64,000 nt of DNA from Planctomycetota bacterium (GTDB lineage: Bacteria; Planctomycetota; SZUA-567; JAFGGJ01): contig JAFGGJ010000026.1 of the NCBI GenBank assembly GCA_016930595.1, positions 1 through 64,000 of the forward strand, written 5' to 3'. The translations under genes were made by a program, and so were the position numbers. This document shows positions 41,837-50,966 of the stretch, piece by piece. Positions within the stretch are counted from its first letter, which is position 1, and each line of letters starts with the position of its first letter. The notes under the pieces were generated by a model that ran no database searches, was not told the origin of the DNA, and saw only the letters and a list, made by a program, of their open reading frames with translations.

Positions 41837-42646
41837 GTGCTTCCGCCATACGATTGCCACATCCATACATATCTGAGTGGACATTCAAATGACGACATGA
41901 CGCCGGTCGCCATTAGCGGCGCGGCGGCCCGCAGGAAGTTGAAGTCTGCAGTCATTCTGGAGCATGTGCCGCAGATATTCCAGGGCGAAGAACCCCCGGT
42001 ATGGTTTTCCAGAAAGAACGACCGGAGCCACCTTGACCTGTTGTATTCCGAACTTGACGATACAGCACAAGGTGGCGCTGTGCTGTTGATAAAGGGCGCT
42101 GAAATTGATATTGAACCGGTGGCTCTCGACGGCACGGCCATGCTGGATGATACCGGGGGCGTCGAGTATGTTGCGATGGCCACGCACTTGATACCCGGCG
42201 GCCGCTCCTTCTGGTTCAACGTGGGCCCAATGCCCGAACCCGTCGCGCTCCGTATGCTGGAAACGTATGTCGACTGGGTTTCCGCTGCTCTCGTTACGGG
42301 CCGCTTCAGAACCTGGGTGCATCCGGGAGCGTTGATCGCCAAGGCCGGACTGGTCCCGGATTTTTCACGGCGAAGCGTCGTGCTCCTGGAGAAGATCCTG
42401 TCCGTAATGAGCGAGCGGGACGTTGCGTTCGAACTCAACGAACTGCTGGCCAGGAAGATAACCGGGGCCTATCTGGAAACATATGCCGAACTGGTTGGGG
42501 TGGCGCGTTCCTGGGGCATCAGGTTTGTCGTCGGTTCCGATGCCCATTCGCCTGACGCCGTGGGCGTCTTCAAGTGGGTGGCTGCAGTTGCACGCCGGGC
42601 ACACCTTACCAGGGAAGATTTCGTGGGGCCTGACGAACTCCTGTGA
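41837..42646 (+). CDS. PHP-domain histidinol-phosphatase-like protein
   Basis: A 269-residue PHP hydrolase: H8-x-H10 in YDCHIHTY, then ILEHVPQI, KGAEIDI, ATHLIPGG, WVHPGAL, FELNELL and VVGSDAHSP, a full metal-ligand series. GTG 41837 with AAAGGG upstream is preferred to GTG 41780, which has none. It could be a histidinol-phosphatase-like or a nucleotide phosphoesterase; no histidine genes are nearby. It is the fourth PHP-superfamily gene in the window. The 3' end is 13 bp from the convergent transporter gene. Confidence 0.78.
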   Translation: MLPPYDCHIHTYLSGHSNDDMTPVAISGAAARRKLKSAVILEHVPQIFQGEEPPVWFSRKNDRSHLDLLYSELDDTAQGGAVLLIKGAEIDIEPVALDGTAMLDDTGGVEYVAMATHLIPGGRSFWFNVGPMPEPVALRMLETYVDWVSAALVTGRFRTWVHPGALIAKAGLVPDFSRRSVVLLEKILSVMSERDVAFELNELLARKITGAYLETYAELVGVARSWGIRFVVGSDAHSPDAVGVFKWVAAVARRAHLTREDFVGPDELL

Positions 42647-42659
42647 TTGTCCGCGGTAT

Positions 42660-43445
42660 TCAAGCTGTCTTGACAACGATGGATTTCACGAGCATCACCA
42701 GGCCTGAAAGTATTACCAGGGCATATGCAATTTTCCTGAGCTTTGCTGCATCGATGCGATGGAACAATTTGAGCCCCAGCCAGCAGCCGACCGCTACTGC
42801 GGGCCAGCATATGAACCCCAACAGGCAATTAGACGCTGTTACCTGTTCATATCCGGGCGCTCCTTTTATTCCCAGAACGACAAGCCCGGCGAACTTCGTC
42901 ACGTTGGCCACCGTGAAGTAGGCCTGCAGAGACGCGGACGCTTCTTCTTTTGTGACGTCCTGCAGCCACATGTAGATGACGACCGGCGGTCCTCCGATGT
43001 TCGCGCTGCCCGAGAGTATGCCCGACAGGGTGCCGGCGGGCACGGTGGTCCACCCGGGCAGCCTGTATGTCCTGTCTCCGCTGAAGATCCACAGTCCTCC
43101 GCAGCCGAGAACCAGGGAGATGCCGAGGATTTGCCCAAGGAGCCTGTCGTCGGCATAGCCGAACAACAGGTATCCCAGCGGAAGTCCCAGGAGAATGTAT
43201 GTGATGCAGAGCGGCGTTATCTTCCGCCAATTGGCGTGCTTGCGCAGGGACAGCAGTATCTGTGCAGACATGACAGGGGCCAGCGCCGCTACCACTACGG
43301 CGGCCGTCTTGGGCGGCAGAAGGTACGGCAGCATACTCATGGACGCAATGCCGAAGCCGAACCCGCTGGCTCCCTGGAGCATGCCCGATGCCAGAAATAC
43401 GGCGGCGACCGCAGCCAGCGTTCCGGGAGGGGCGTCAAAATGCAT
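42660..43445 (-). CDS. TauE/SafE-family membrane transporter
   Basis: A 261-residue integral membrane protein with about eight hydrophobic segments. The N-terminal SGMLQGASGFGFGIASMSMLP and central SGILSGSANIGGPPVVIYMW repeats are the hallmark of the TauE/SafE (DUF81) family of sulfite, sulfonate or anion exporters. ATG 43445 overlaps the scpA stop by 11 bp; the frame is open another 80 codons inside scpA but those residues are basic shadow sequence. The substrate is unknown. Confidence 0.85.
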   Translation of the reverse strand: MHFDAPPGTLAAVAAVFLASGMLQGASGFGFGIASMSMLPYLLPPKTAAVVVAALAPVMSAQILLSLRKHANWRKITPLCITYILLGLPLGYLLFGYADDRLLGQILGISLVLGCGGLWIFSGDRTYRLPGWTTVPAGTLSGILSGSANIGGPPVVIYMWLQDVTKEEASASLQAYFTVANVTKFAGLVVLGIKGAPGYEQVTASNCLLGFICWPAVAVGCWLGLKLFHRIDAAKLRKIAYALVILSGLVMLVKSIVVKTA

Positions 43446-44565
43446 CCTGCGCAGCCTGTTCCGTGTTGTCGGGCGGGGGATTGTCTGCGGCTTGGCCGTC
43501 TTCTTCCTGGATCGCGGGCGGCGCATCACAAGCGGGAGCACATGTTGCGGGATCCGTATGGCTGCCGTCCCAATCCCCGGCTGTTGCGGCATCGCCGTCC
43601 GCTTCGCCTGCACCGTCGGCGGGTTCAGCAGGTTCCGTGTCGCTCTCCTGTTCGTCGGGCAACATGGTCTTGTGGAGTTCTTCAAGCCGCTTGACCGCTC
43701 TGTGCGCTGACAGCAGACCTTCTGAAAGCTCGTTCAACAGGGGATCGTCGGTTTCCTGCCGCACAATTTCTATGCTGCCCTGCGCCGGCGTGGGGATCGC
43801 CAGTTCATGGTTTGCCGGAGGGGCTTCATCCGGCCGCATGACGACGATAGTGTTCATGTCTTCTATCTGCCGGACTGATGCCAGGTGCTGTTTCACCAGT
43901 TCCAGGATCGCCAGAAATGCAGTCACCACCTCCATGGGATTGGTGGCGTCGCGTATGATTTCATGGAACAGCACACGGCCTTTAGAAGAAAGCGCCGAAA
44001 GGATTTCCTCTATCTTTTCTTCGACCGGTATGTCATCGTAGACTATGGGCCGCCGTCCATATTCGGATATCTCTTCGCGGTATCTCTTGATTATCGCCGC
44101 CAGGATGAAAGGGGATACTTCAAAGGTTTCATCCTCGCCGTCGTCCATGGGACGCCGTATGTGTTCAAGCGTGTTTTCAGGCCGGGCCTGCATCAGCGAT
44201 CGTTTGTGCATGAGTCGTTCAATAAGACCGGCGCGTTCCTTGAAAAAACGGAACCGGAGCAACTGGCGGATGAGGTCTATTTTCGGATCTTCCTCCTCTT
44301 CCTCAGGTAGATCCTCGTCGTCGATGGGGATCGAGTTGGGCAGCAGTTGCCGCGCCTTCATCTCGGCAAGGACGGCAGCCATAACCAGGAACTCGCTTGC
44401 CACCTCTATGTCCAGCTTCCGGACGTCTTCTATCAGTTTCAGATACTGTTCGGCTATCCTGGCAAGGGGGATATCGTGTATGTCTACTTCGTTTTCCCTT
44501 ACCAGGTGGAGCAGCAGGTCGAGCGGCCCCGTGAAGCTCTCCAGCCTTACTGTCGCCGCGTTCAT
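43435..44565 (-). CDS. scpA: Segregation and condensation protein A (SMC kleisin)
   Basis: A 376-residue kleisin that bridges SMC heads in chromosome condensation. The N-terminal SFTGPLDLLLHLVRENEVDIHDIPLA and EFLVMAAVLAEMKARQLLP segments and the winged-helix C-terminal core (TNPMEVVTAFLAILELVK) are characteristic. Typical ScpA is about 250 residues; here about 110 extra, mostly acidic and Pro/Ala-rich residues form a tail. Its usual partner scpB does not follow; a TauE-type gene does. Downstream of trpS by 4 bp. Confidence 0.92.
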   Translation of the reverse strand: MNAATVRLESFTGPLDLLLHLVRENEVDIHDIPLARIAEQYLKLIEDVRKLDIEVASEFLVMAAVLAEMKARQLLPNSIPIDDEDLPEEEEEDPKIDLIRQLLRFRFFKERAGLIERLMHKRSLMQARPENTLEHIRRPMDDGEDETFEVSPFILAAIIKRYREEISEYGRRPIVYDDIPVEEKIEEILSALSSKGRVLFHEIIRDATNPMEVVTAFLAILELVKQHLASVRQIEDMNTIVVMRPDEAPPANHELAIPTPAQGSIEIVRQETDDPLLNELSEGLLSAHRAVKRLEELHKTMLPDEQESDTEPAEPADGAGEADGDAATAGDWDGSHTDPATCAPACDAPPAIQEEDGQAADNPPPDNTEQAAQDAF

Positions 44566-44569
44566 CCCC

Positions 44570-45571
44570 TTATGCCTTGCGCAAGGGCAGGTGCAGGGTA
44601 TCGCGGACTTCGTTCATGGTGTCGCGTGCGATGGATGCGGCCCGGGCTTTCCCGTCGGCCAGGATCGCGTCAATGGTGTCGCTATTCCCCAGTATTTCTT
44701 CTCTTCGGGCCCTGATCGGCTTTACCGTATTTTCCAGTATTTCGGCCAACTCTCTCTTGCAGTCCACGCAGCCGCGCAGGGCGCCCGTACATTCCTTCTC
44801 AACGGTCTCAACGCGGTCCTGCGCGAACACGCGGTAGTAACTGCAGACGTTGCACGTGTCGGGATGGCCCGGATCGCTCTTGCGTATACGGGTTTCGTCC
44901 GTGACCATTCCCAGCACTTTCTTGTTCAGTGACACCGCTTCTTCCGACAGGGCGATGAAATTGCCGTACGACTTGGACATCTTGCGGCGGTCCAGCCCCA
45001 GCAGCCTCGGGGTTCTTGTCAACCGCGCTTCCGGCTCCGGAAATACCTGAACGCCGTAAAGGTTGTGAAAACGCCTTACTATTTCCCTCGTGAGCTCCAG
45101 GTGAGGCAATTGGTCGTCGCCGACCGGTACGGTGTCGGCCTTGTAGAGGCATATGTCTGCGGCCTGCAGGACCGGGTAGCCCAGGAACGCGTAAGTATAG
45201 ACTTCCTTCTCCTGCAGGGCTTCAACCTGCTCTTTGAACGTAGGCACTCTCTCGACCCAGGGTATCGGTGTGACTATGGAAAAGGCCATGCAGAGTTCCA
45301 GGTGTTCCGGCACGTCGCTCTGGACGAATATCAGGGACTTGTCGGGACTCAGCCCGCAGGCGAGCCAGTCCGCGACCATGGAGCGGATATTGGTCTTGAG
45401 TTCGGTGGGATCCTTGTATTCGCTCATCAAGGCGTGCCAGTCGACCACGCAGTAGATGCAGTCGTATTCATCCTGAAACTTGACCCAGTTCTCCAGCGCG
45501 CCGACAAGATGCCCGAGATGCAGGGGCCCTGTCGGCCTCATCCCCGAGAATATGCGTCCCTTTTTCGCCAT
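44570..45571 (-). CDS. trpS: Tryptophanyl-tRNA synthetase
   Basis: A 333-residue class I synthetase. HLGH at 18-21 and KMSKS at 197-201 are the signature motifs. A cysteine set near the C-terminus, C240/C243, C261, C268 and C271, has C-x6-C-x2-C spacing like the Fe-S cluster site of Thermotoga TrpRS, though the first interval is 20 rather than 22 residues. A GGGAGAG ribosome site lies in the end of the upstream protease gene, two bases away. The trpS-scpA order is common in many bacteria. Confidence 0.95.
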   Translation of the reverse strand: MAKKGRIFSGMRPTGPLHLGHLVGALENWVKFQDEYDCIYCVVDWHALMSEYKDPTELKTNIRSMVADWLACGLSPDKSLIFVQSDVPEHLELCMAFSIVTPIPWVERVPTFKEQVEALQEKEVYTYAFLGYPVLQAADICLYKADTVPVGDDQLPHLELTREIVRRFHNLYGVQVFPEPEARLTRTPRLLGLDRRKMSKSYGNFIALSEEAVSLNKKVLGMVTDETRIRKSDPGHPDTCNVCSYYRVFAQDRVETVEKECTGALRGCVDCKRELAEILENTVKPIRARREEILGNSDTIDAILADGKARAASIARDTMNEVRDTLHLPLRKA

Positions 45572-45573
45572 GT

Positions 45574-46239
45574 CTAAATCTCTCCCAGGAATAACAGCAG
45601 TGTCTTTGTGGCCGGTATGCCGCTTATGAGCGCCACCGCCTGTACGGCGTATATTGCCAGGGCCTCAAATACCCCCAGCACGTTCAGCAGTATTATGACG
45701 AGCATCAGTCCCAGAAAGCCTATCCGTTCAATAGAGGCCACTCTTTCGGCCAGACTTCTTGGAAGCAGTCCCACGAGGACCCGGCCTCCGTCCAGCGGAG
45801 GCACAGGAATGAGGTTGAATGTTGCAAGGAATATGTTCAGCACGGCTACTTTAACGAAAATACGCATGTTGTAACTCAAGTCGGGACTGATGAACGGCAC
45901 GCGCAGAAGCAGTATGAAAATCAGCGCAATGGTGAAATTCGTGAGCGGACCGCTGGCGGCGGTCACGGCCATTCCCCGCCTCGGGTTCTTGAATGCGTAC
46001 ATGTTGACCGGCACCGGTTTTGCCCCCCCGAAAATGAACCTGCCCCCCGACAGCAGGTAAAGACCCAGCGGAACGAGTATTGTGAAGAACGGGTCTATGT
46101 GGGCTATCGGGTTCAGTGTCAGCCGGCCCATCCTCTTGGCCGTCGTATCGCCCAGAAGCAGCGCGGAATAACCGTGGGCCACCTCATGCAGCACGATCGA
46201 ATAAATCAGCAGGATAATTGTGGCGACTGCTACTATCAT
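45574..46239 (-). CDS. Site-2 protease family (M50) membrane metallopeptidase
   Basis: A 221-residue multi-spanning protease of the small RseP-like group lacking PDZ and CBS domains. The zinc motif is H18-E-x2-H22 (LHEVAHGYSALLLGD), with the second metal segment NLIPVPPLDGGRVL. About five to six membrane helices. These enzymes cleave peptides within the membrane; targets are unknown. ATG 46239 follows AAGGAG; an in-frame GTG at 46275 is less likely. Heads the minus-strand set with trpS and scpA. Confidence 0.88.
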   Translation of the reverse strand: MIVAVATIILLIYSIVLHEVAHGYSALLLGDTTAKRMGRLTLNPIAHIDPFFTILVPLGLYLLSGGRFIFGGAKPVPVNMYAFKNPRRGMAVTAASGPLTNFTIALIFILLLRVPFISPDLSYNMRIFVKVAVLNIFLATFNLIPVPPLDGGRVLVGLLPRSLAERVASIERIGFLGLMLVIILLNVLGVFEALAIYAVQAVALISGIPATKTLLLFLGEI

Positions 46240-46443
46240 TACCGCGTTTCTCCTTGGTTGTTCTGCCGCAAACACTCCGTCAACTTTACCATTATGCCGG
46301 TATGTCCCTGCCCGTCAAACTGATGCATGGTGTCATCGTGTATGTGTTTCATGCAACACCTGAGCATGGCCGGATAGCCGTCCCGAATATAGGTTTGGAG
46401 GATTGTAGGGCTTTGTTCGGTACGCCGGTGGCTTCGCCTTAGC

Positions 46444-46472
46444 TTGACAATAACCGGGGCTACGGTAACATT
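46444..46472 (+). promoter_or_regulatory. Candidate promoter of the glycogen cluster
   Basis: TTGACA (46444-46449, perfect), 17-nt spacer, AACATT (46467-46472, three of six). Lies 55 bp before the phosphohexomutase ATG, in the 288-bp divergent gap shared with the site-2 protease. Nothing else is recognisable in that gap. Confidence 0.45.
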
Positions 46473-46527
46473 TTCCTCGGTAGCTTTGGCTCGGCGGGTG
46501 GTTCCTGTTGCCTAGGAAGGTGACCCG

Positions 46528-47865
46528 ATGGCCGGTATATTCAAAGCATATGACATCAGGGGCATTGTGCCCGAGCAGCTTTCCATGGATATGGCCGAAA
46601 ATATCGGCCGTGCCGTACCTCCGGTTCTCAATGCATCGACCGTCCTCGTTTCCAGGGACATGCGCGTGTCCGGTCCTGACGTGATGCGGGCGTTGGTCAA
46701 GGGGATAACCGAGAGCGGAGCCGACGTCCTGGATGCGGGGGAGTGCACGACCCCCATGAATTACTTCGGCATCGGACATTTCGGGGCGGATGCCGGGGTT
46801 ATGGTCACGGCCAGCCACAATCCATCCGAATACAACGGGTTCAAGATTTCCAGGGAGGAAGCGAAACCGGTAAACTATGAAACCGGGCTTGCCGCCATCG
46901 AACGCCTAGCCACCGGCGATCTGCCGCCTGCCGCCCGGGTGCCCGGCCGGGTGACTGGGGTTGATCTTGTGGAACCCTACATGGCGCACCTCAAACGGTT
47001 GTCTGAAGGCGTAAAAGGCGGAATGAAAGTTGTGGTGGACAGCGGCAATGGCGAGACCGGCCGTTTTGTCCCACGTATCTGCGGCATGCTCGGTCTGGAG
47101 CTTACCGGTCTTTATCTTGAACCCGACGGCAATTTCCCCAACCACGAGCCCAACCCGTTGAAAGCCGTGAACCTTCGCGACCTCCAGGCCAAGGTTATTG
47201 AAACCGGGGCCGACCTAGGCATCGCCTATGACGGCGACGGCGACAGGATTGCCTTTGTTGATGAAAACGGCGCTATCGCCTCCAGCGACCTCGTCGGCGC
47301 TCTTATGGCCAGGCGAATACTTGATGATAACAAGGGGGCGGCGATTATCTACGATCTCAGGAGTTCCAGGGTTGTGCCCGAGGTTATAACGGCCGCGGGC
47401 GGCAAGCCGCTGGAAAGCCGCGTCGGCCACTCTTTCATCAAGGCGCTTATGCGTGAGCACGAGTCGCCTTTTGCCGCAGAGCTTTCCGGCCACTACTATT
47501 TCAGGGAGAATTTCTACACGGATTGTGGCGATCTCGCCCTGCTGCTCCTCTTGCGCATCATTGCCGAAACCGGACAGCCTCTTTCAGAACTTATGGCTCC
47601 GCTCGCCCGCTATTCTTCTTCGGGCGAGATCAACTTCAAAGTGGACGACAAGGATAGCCGCATGGCCACTATCCGGGATGCCTTCGCAGACGCCACCGTG
47701 TATGAATTGGACGGCATATCGGTCAAGTACGATAACTGGTGGTTCAACGTGCGTCCTTCCAATACCGAGCCTTTGCTCCGCTTGAATCTTGAAGCCGTTG
47801 ATGACGACCATCTGAAGGCTGGTATCAGAAAAGTGGAGCAGGTCATGGGCGTAGAGCCTGAATAG
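46528..47865 (+). CDS. Phosphomannomutase/phosphoglucomutase
   Basis: A 445-residue alpha-D-phosphohexomutase interconverting hexose 1- and 6-phosphates. The active phosphoserine is S96 in TASHNPSEYNGFK. The metal loop is DGDGDR (D235, D237, D239), the sugar loop is in GHSFIK, and the phosphate loop RPSNTEPLLRL lies near the C-terminus. The AlgC-type domain order fits. It leads a plus-strand run into glycogen genes and is placed to feed glucose 1-phosphate to GlgC. GGAAGG precedes ATG 46528. Confidence 0.92.
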   Translation: MAGIFKAYDIRGIVPEQLSMDMAENIGRAVPPVLNASTVLVSRDMRVSGPDVMRALVKGITESGADVLDAGECTTPMNYFGIGHFGADAGVMVTASHNPSEYNGFKISREEAKPVNYETGLAAIERLATGDLPPAARVPGRVTGVDLVEPYMAHLKRLSEGVKGGMKVVVDSGNGETGRFVPRICGMLGLELTGLYLEPDGNFPNHEPNPLKAVNLRDLQAKVIETGADLGIAYDGDGDRIAFVDENGAIASSDLVGALMARRILDDNKGAAIIYDLRSSRVVPEVITAAGGKPLESRVGHSFIKALMREHESPFAAELSGHYYFRENFYTDCGDLALLLLLRIIAETGQPLSELMAPLARYSSSGEINFKVDDKDSRMATIRDAFADATVYELDGISVKYDNWWFNVRPSNTEPLLRLNLEAVDDDHLKAGIRKVEQVMGVEPE

Positions 47866-47892
47866 CAGGACGATTCCGGCCGGGGGCTTTGC

Positions 47893-48759
47893 ATGAAACG
47901 TGTTTCCAGAGAAAAATTGTATCATGTCATATCCGCTCTGAACGAACCTTCCGCCGTGGTGGAGCAGAGCGAGCATTTTGTTGTTGAAACGGAAGCGGGG
48001 CGCGGCGAGCAATGCATAAGAGTAGAAGGCGCCGTTGCCGGCGAAGTTCTGGCCGTCGAAATCCTCAATATCGTGCCCGAGCCGGACGGTTATACGGCTA
48101 ACGGCCCGGGGTGCAAGAGTTTTCCGGACTGGATCCGCTACAGGGGCTGGGGACAGATCAGGCGTGACGTCAAGCTGGCGAACGGGGAAGTTGCCTGGCC
48201 CGGCGGGTTCAGTTTCCCGTGGGCGCCCATGGTCGGCATGCTGGGCACGGCCCCTGAGCCTCCGGAAGCTCCAACTACCGGGTTTCAGGGGATTTACGGC
48301 GGCAACATGGATTGCCCGCTGCTGACGGCGGGCTCCACACTGTATGTCCCGGTCTTGGTTGACGGCGCTTTTCTGCATATAGGCGACGTGCACGCCGTAC
48401 AGGGCGACGGCGAAATCTGCGGCGCCGGCGGCATAGAATGCCGCGCCGAAGTCACCTTGAGCGTCAGGTCCATTCCTCGACCGAAGGGTTTTTCATGGCC
48501 CAGGATCGAGAAAAGCGACACTATTTCGACCGTGGGTATCGGGGGGTCGATGGACCATGCCTACAGGATAGCCGTCGAAGCCCTTCTGCGTTGGATACAG
48601 GCCGAAACATCCTGGCCCGAAGAGGAGGTTTTCCTGCTTCTGGGTTCCGTTCTTGAAGCCAGACTGTGCGAACTGGTGAACCCCAACGTCGCGTTTGTGG
48701 CCACTTTCCCAAGGGCTTATCTGGAAATGATGCGCCCTTGCCCTCCGCCGCCGCGGTAG
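47893..48759 (+). CDS. Acetamidase/formamidase family protein
   Basis: A 288-residue FmdA/AmdA homologue. GGNMDCPLL, LYVPVLVDGA, GDVHAVQGDGEICG and the SMDHAYRIAVEALL segment are family motifs, the last containing metal or active-site residues. Family members release ammonia from small amides. The position between a phosphohexomutase and a GH57 gene is unexpected for an amidase. The real substrate may be a sugar-derived amide, or the gene may simply share a transcript. It is shorter than classical acetamidases (about 310-400). Confidence 0.85.
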   Translation: MKRVSREKLYHVISALNEPSAVVEQSEHFVVETEAGRGEQCIRVEGAVAGEVLAVEILNIVPEPDGYTANGPGCKSFPDWIRYRGWGQIRRDVKLANGEVAWPGGFSFPWAPMVGMLGTAPEPPEAPTTGFQGIYGGNMDCPLLTAGSTLYVPVLVDGAFLHIGDVHAVQGDGEICGAGGIECRAEVTLSVRSIPRPKGFSWPRIEKSDTISTVGIGGSMDHAYRIAVEALLRWIQAETSWPEEEVFLLLGSVLEARLCELVNPNVAFVATFPRAYLEMMRPCPPPPR

Positions 48760-48773
48760 CAAAGAAGGGCGTT

Positions 48774-50912
48774 TTGGCACTGAATGTTGCATTCCTGTGG
48801 CATTTCCACCAGCCGATGTATTCCGATCCGCAGAACGATTCCTTCCTGCTCCCGTGGGTGCGGCTGCATTCCACCAAGGATTACTATCCCATGGGGCTCA
48901 TAGTCCGCGAAACCGGTTGCCCGGTAACCGTGAATTTCGTGCCGTCTCTCGTTCTGCAGATCGAAGAATATGTGGCTGGCAAGACTGACGTGCACGAGGA
49001 CATTTCGAGGATACCGGCGGCGGATGTTTCATCCGACGATCTGGATTTCATGCTGGACCATTTCTTCTCGTGTAATCCGGCGGTGATGATATACCCGCAC
49101 TCGCGTTACCGGGAACTCTACATGCAGCGGCGTCCCGGCAAAGTGTCCGCCAGGGACGTTGCCTCCCGCTTCAAGCCGCAGGATATCCGGGACCTGCAGG
49201 TATGGTGGAATCTGGCCTGGATGCACAGGAGGCTCGGCGGGGAATTCCCGCTCATAGCCGAATTGGTCGCCAAGGATCACGGTTTCACCGAGGACGACAA
49301 GAACGCCCTGCTGGACCTTTTCCGCCCCATCATGGCCGGTATCATTCCTTTCTACAGGCAGCTCTGGGACGACGGTCTCGTCGAAATAACCACAACGCCT
49401 TTTTACCATCCCATCCTGCCGCTTTTGTGCGACGCCGAAAGCGCCCGGGAAGCCATGCCCACGGTACAGCTCCCCGAAAAGTGGGAGCGTGTACCCGAAG
49501 ATGCCGAACTGCAGCTCGTTCGTGCCAGGGATTTCATGCGGGAACGATTCGGCCGCGTCCCCGACGGGCTCTGGCCCTCGGAAGGCTCTGTATCCAGCGA
49601 AACCCTGTCCATCGCATCTTCGGTTGGTTTCAAGTATGCAGCCACGGATGAGGCAATCCTCGCAGGCAGTATTCACAGGAAGGTCCGTGACGAATACGGA
49701 CGGCCGAAGGTAGACCTGTTATACAGGCCCTATCTCTACAGCAGGGATGGGCACGATATCGCCCTGTTTTTCCGTGACAGGGAGCTGTCGGATCTTATCG
49801 GGTTCAGTTACCAGATGGCCGAGGAACAGAATGGTGCCGACGACCTGCTTACCAGACTTGCGAATCTCGCCGGACGCTCGAACGACGGCGCTATCGTAAG
49901 CATTATGCTGGACGGCGAAAACGCGTGGGAACATTATCGCAACCAGGGCGAAGGATTCCTGGGGCGTGTCTACAGCGGCCTGCTGAGTGCCGGAAACCTT
50001 GCGCCTGTCACGTTCGGCCGTTACCTGGCGGAGGGCCACATGCCGGCGGCCGATACGGTCCTCCCCAGGGTCGCCGCCGGTTCCTGGGTTGACGGCAATT
50101 TCGCGATATGGATCGGCGCCGAACAGGACAGGCGTGCATGGAACATTCTCTTCGATGCGAGAAGGGCGGTAGTCGAAGCAGGCGGCGCCCCGGAAGCCAT
50201 GGAGGAGATCTATATCGCCGAAGGATCCGACTGGTTCTGGTGGTTCGGCCCAGACAGAACCAGCTATGATGACGCCACGTTCGACGCAATATTCAGAAAA
50301 CACATCATGGCCGCCTATCAAAAGGCCGGCAAACCCGTCCCCGCCTTCCTGGACGCTCCCATCGGCGCCGGAGCAATAAAGGGTCACGAGCCTCCGCACG
50401 GTATCGTTCAGGCGGTTGTAGACGGCATGGTTACCGACTATTTTGAGTGGCTTGCCGCTGGCAGAGTTCTGCCCGGAGCAGGGGGCGTTATAGCTTCGTC
50501 CGGCGGCGCTTTGCTCAAAGCCCTCTACTACGGTTTTGACAGAAGTGTTCTGTTCCTCAGGGTCGATCCTGCCGATGACGTCGAAATCGCCGGATTGACC
50601 ATAGCCATCGTCATCCCCAGGGAACGCAACCTGGAACTTGAAGGCGCTGAAGAGCCCGGCAGGTTCAGGATCAGGGATGAGGTGGGCCGCAAAGTCGGCA
50701 CCGGCAGGATGAAGAGGATACTGGAACTGGGCGTCCCGTTCGGCGCCCTGGGGGTTTCGCAGGGTGAAGAGGTGGGCTTCCTGGTCAAGGTGAAGGTCGT
50801 AAACACTGCATCTGAGGCCGCCGCCGTCGAAGAGGTCAGGCTTCCGGCGGAAGGCATACTCAAGGTTTCCGTGCCGGAAGCGACCTACGGTCTTGAAGAC
50901 TGGTCGGTTTGA
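48774..50912 (+). CDS. GH57 family glycosidase
   Basis: A 712-residue GH57 alpha-glucan enzyme. The N-terminal strand ALNVAFLWHFHQPMY and the nucleophile region GLWPSEGSVS (E270) with the acid region IMLDGENAWEHY (D380) are diagnostic. The C-terminal 200 residues are beta-rich. It is probably an alpha-amylase or amylopullulanase-like intracellular enzyme. The start is TTG 48774, with AAGAAGGG upstream; no ATG exists near the family's conserved N-terminus. It follows the amidase stop by 14 bp. Confidence 0.87.
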   Translation: MALNVAFLWHFHQPMYSDPQNDSFLLPWVRLHSTKDYYPMGLIVRETGCPVTVNFVPSLVLQIEEYVAGKTDVHEDISRIPAADVSSDDLDFMLDHFFSCNPAVMIYPHSRYRELYMQRRPGKVSARDVASRFKPQDIRDLQVWWNLAWMHRRLGGEFPLIAELVAKDHGFTEDDKNALLDLFRPIMAGIIPFYRQLWDDGLVEITTTPFYHPILPLLCDAESAREAMPTVQLPEKWERVPEDAELQLVRARDFMRERFGRVPDGLWPSEGSVSSETLSIASSVGFKYAATDEAILAGSIHRKVRDEYGRPKVDLLYRPYLYSRDGHDIALFFRDRELSDLIGFSYQMAEEQNGADDLLTRLANLAGRSNDGAIVSIMLDGENAWEHYRNQGEGFLGRVYSGLLSAGNLAPVTFGRYLAEGHMPAADTVLPRVAAGSWVDGNFAIWIGAEQDRRAWNILFDARRAVVEAGGAPEAMEEIYIAEGSDWFWWFGPDRTSYDDATFDAIFRKHIMAAYQKAGKPVPAFLDAPIGAGAIKGHEPPHGIVQAVVDGMVTDYFEWLAAGRVLPGAGGVIASSGGALLKALYYGFDRSVLFLRVDPADDVEIAGLTIAIVIPRERNLELEGAEEPGRFRIRDEVGRKVGTGRMKRILELGVPFGALGVSQGEEVGFLVKVKVVNTASEAAAVEEVRLPAEGILKVSVPEATYGLEDWSV

Positions 50913-50966
50913 ACCTGGTGCTTTGCGAGTCGTGTTGTACTCGGTTGTCGGAAAGGATGGTTGACG

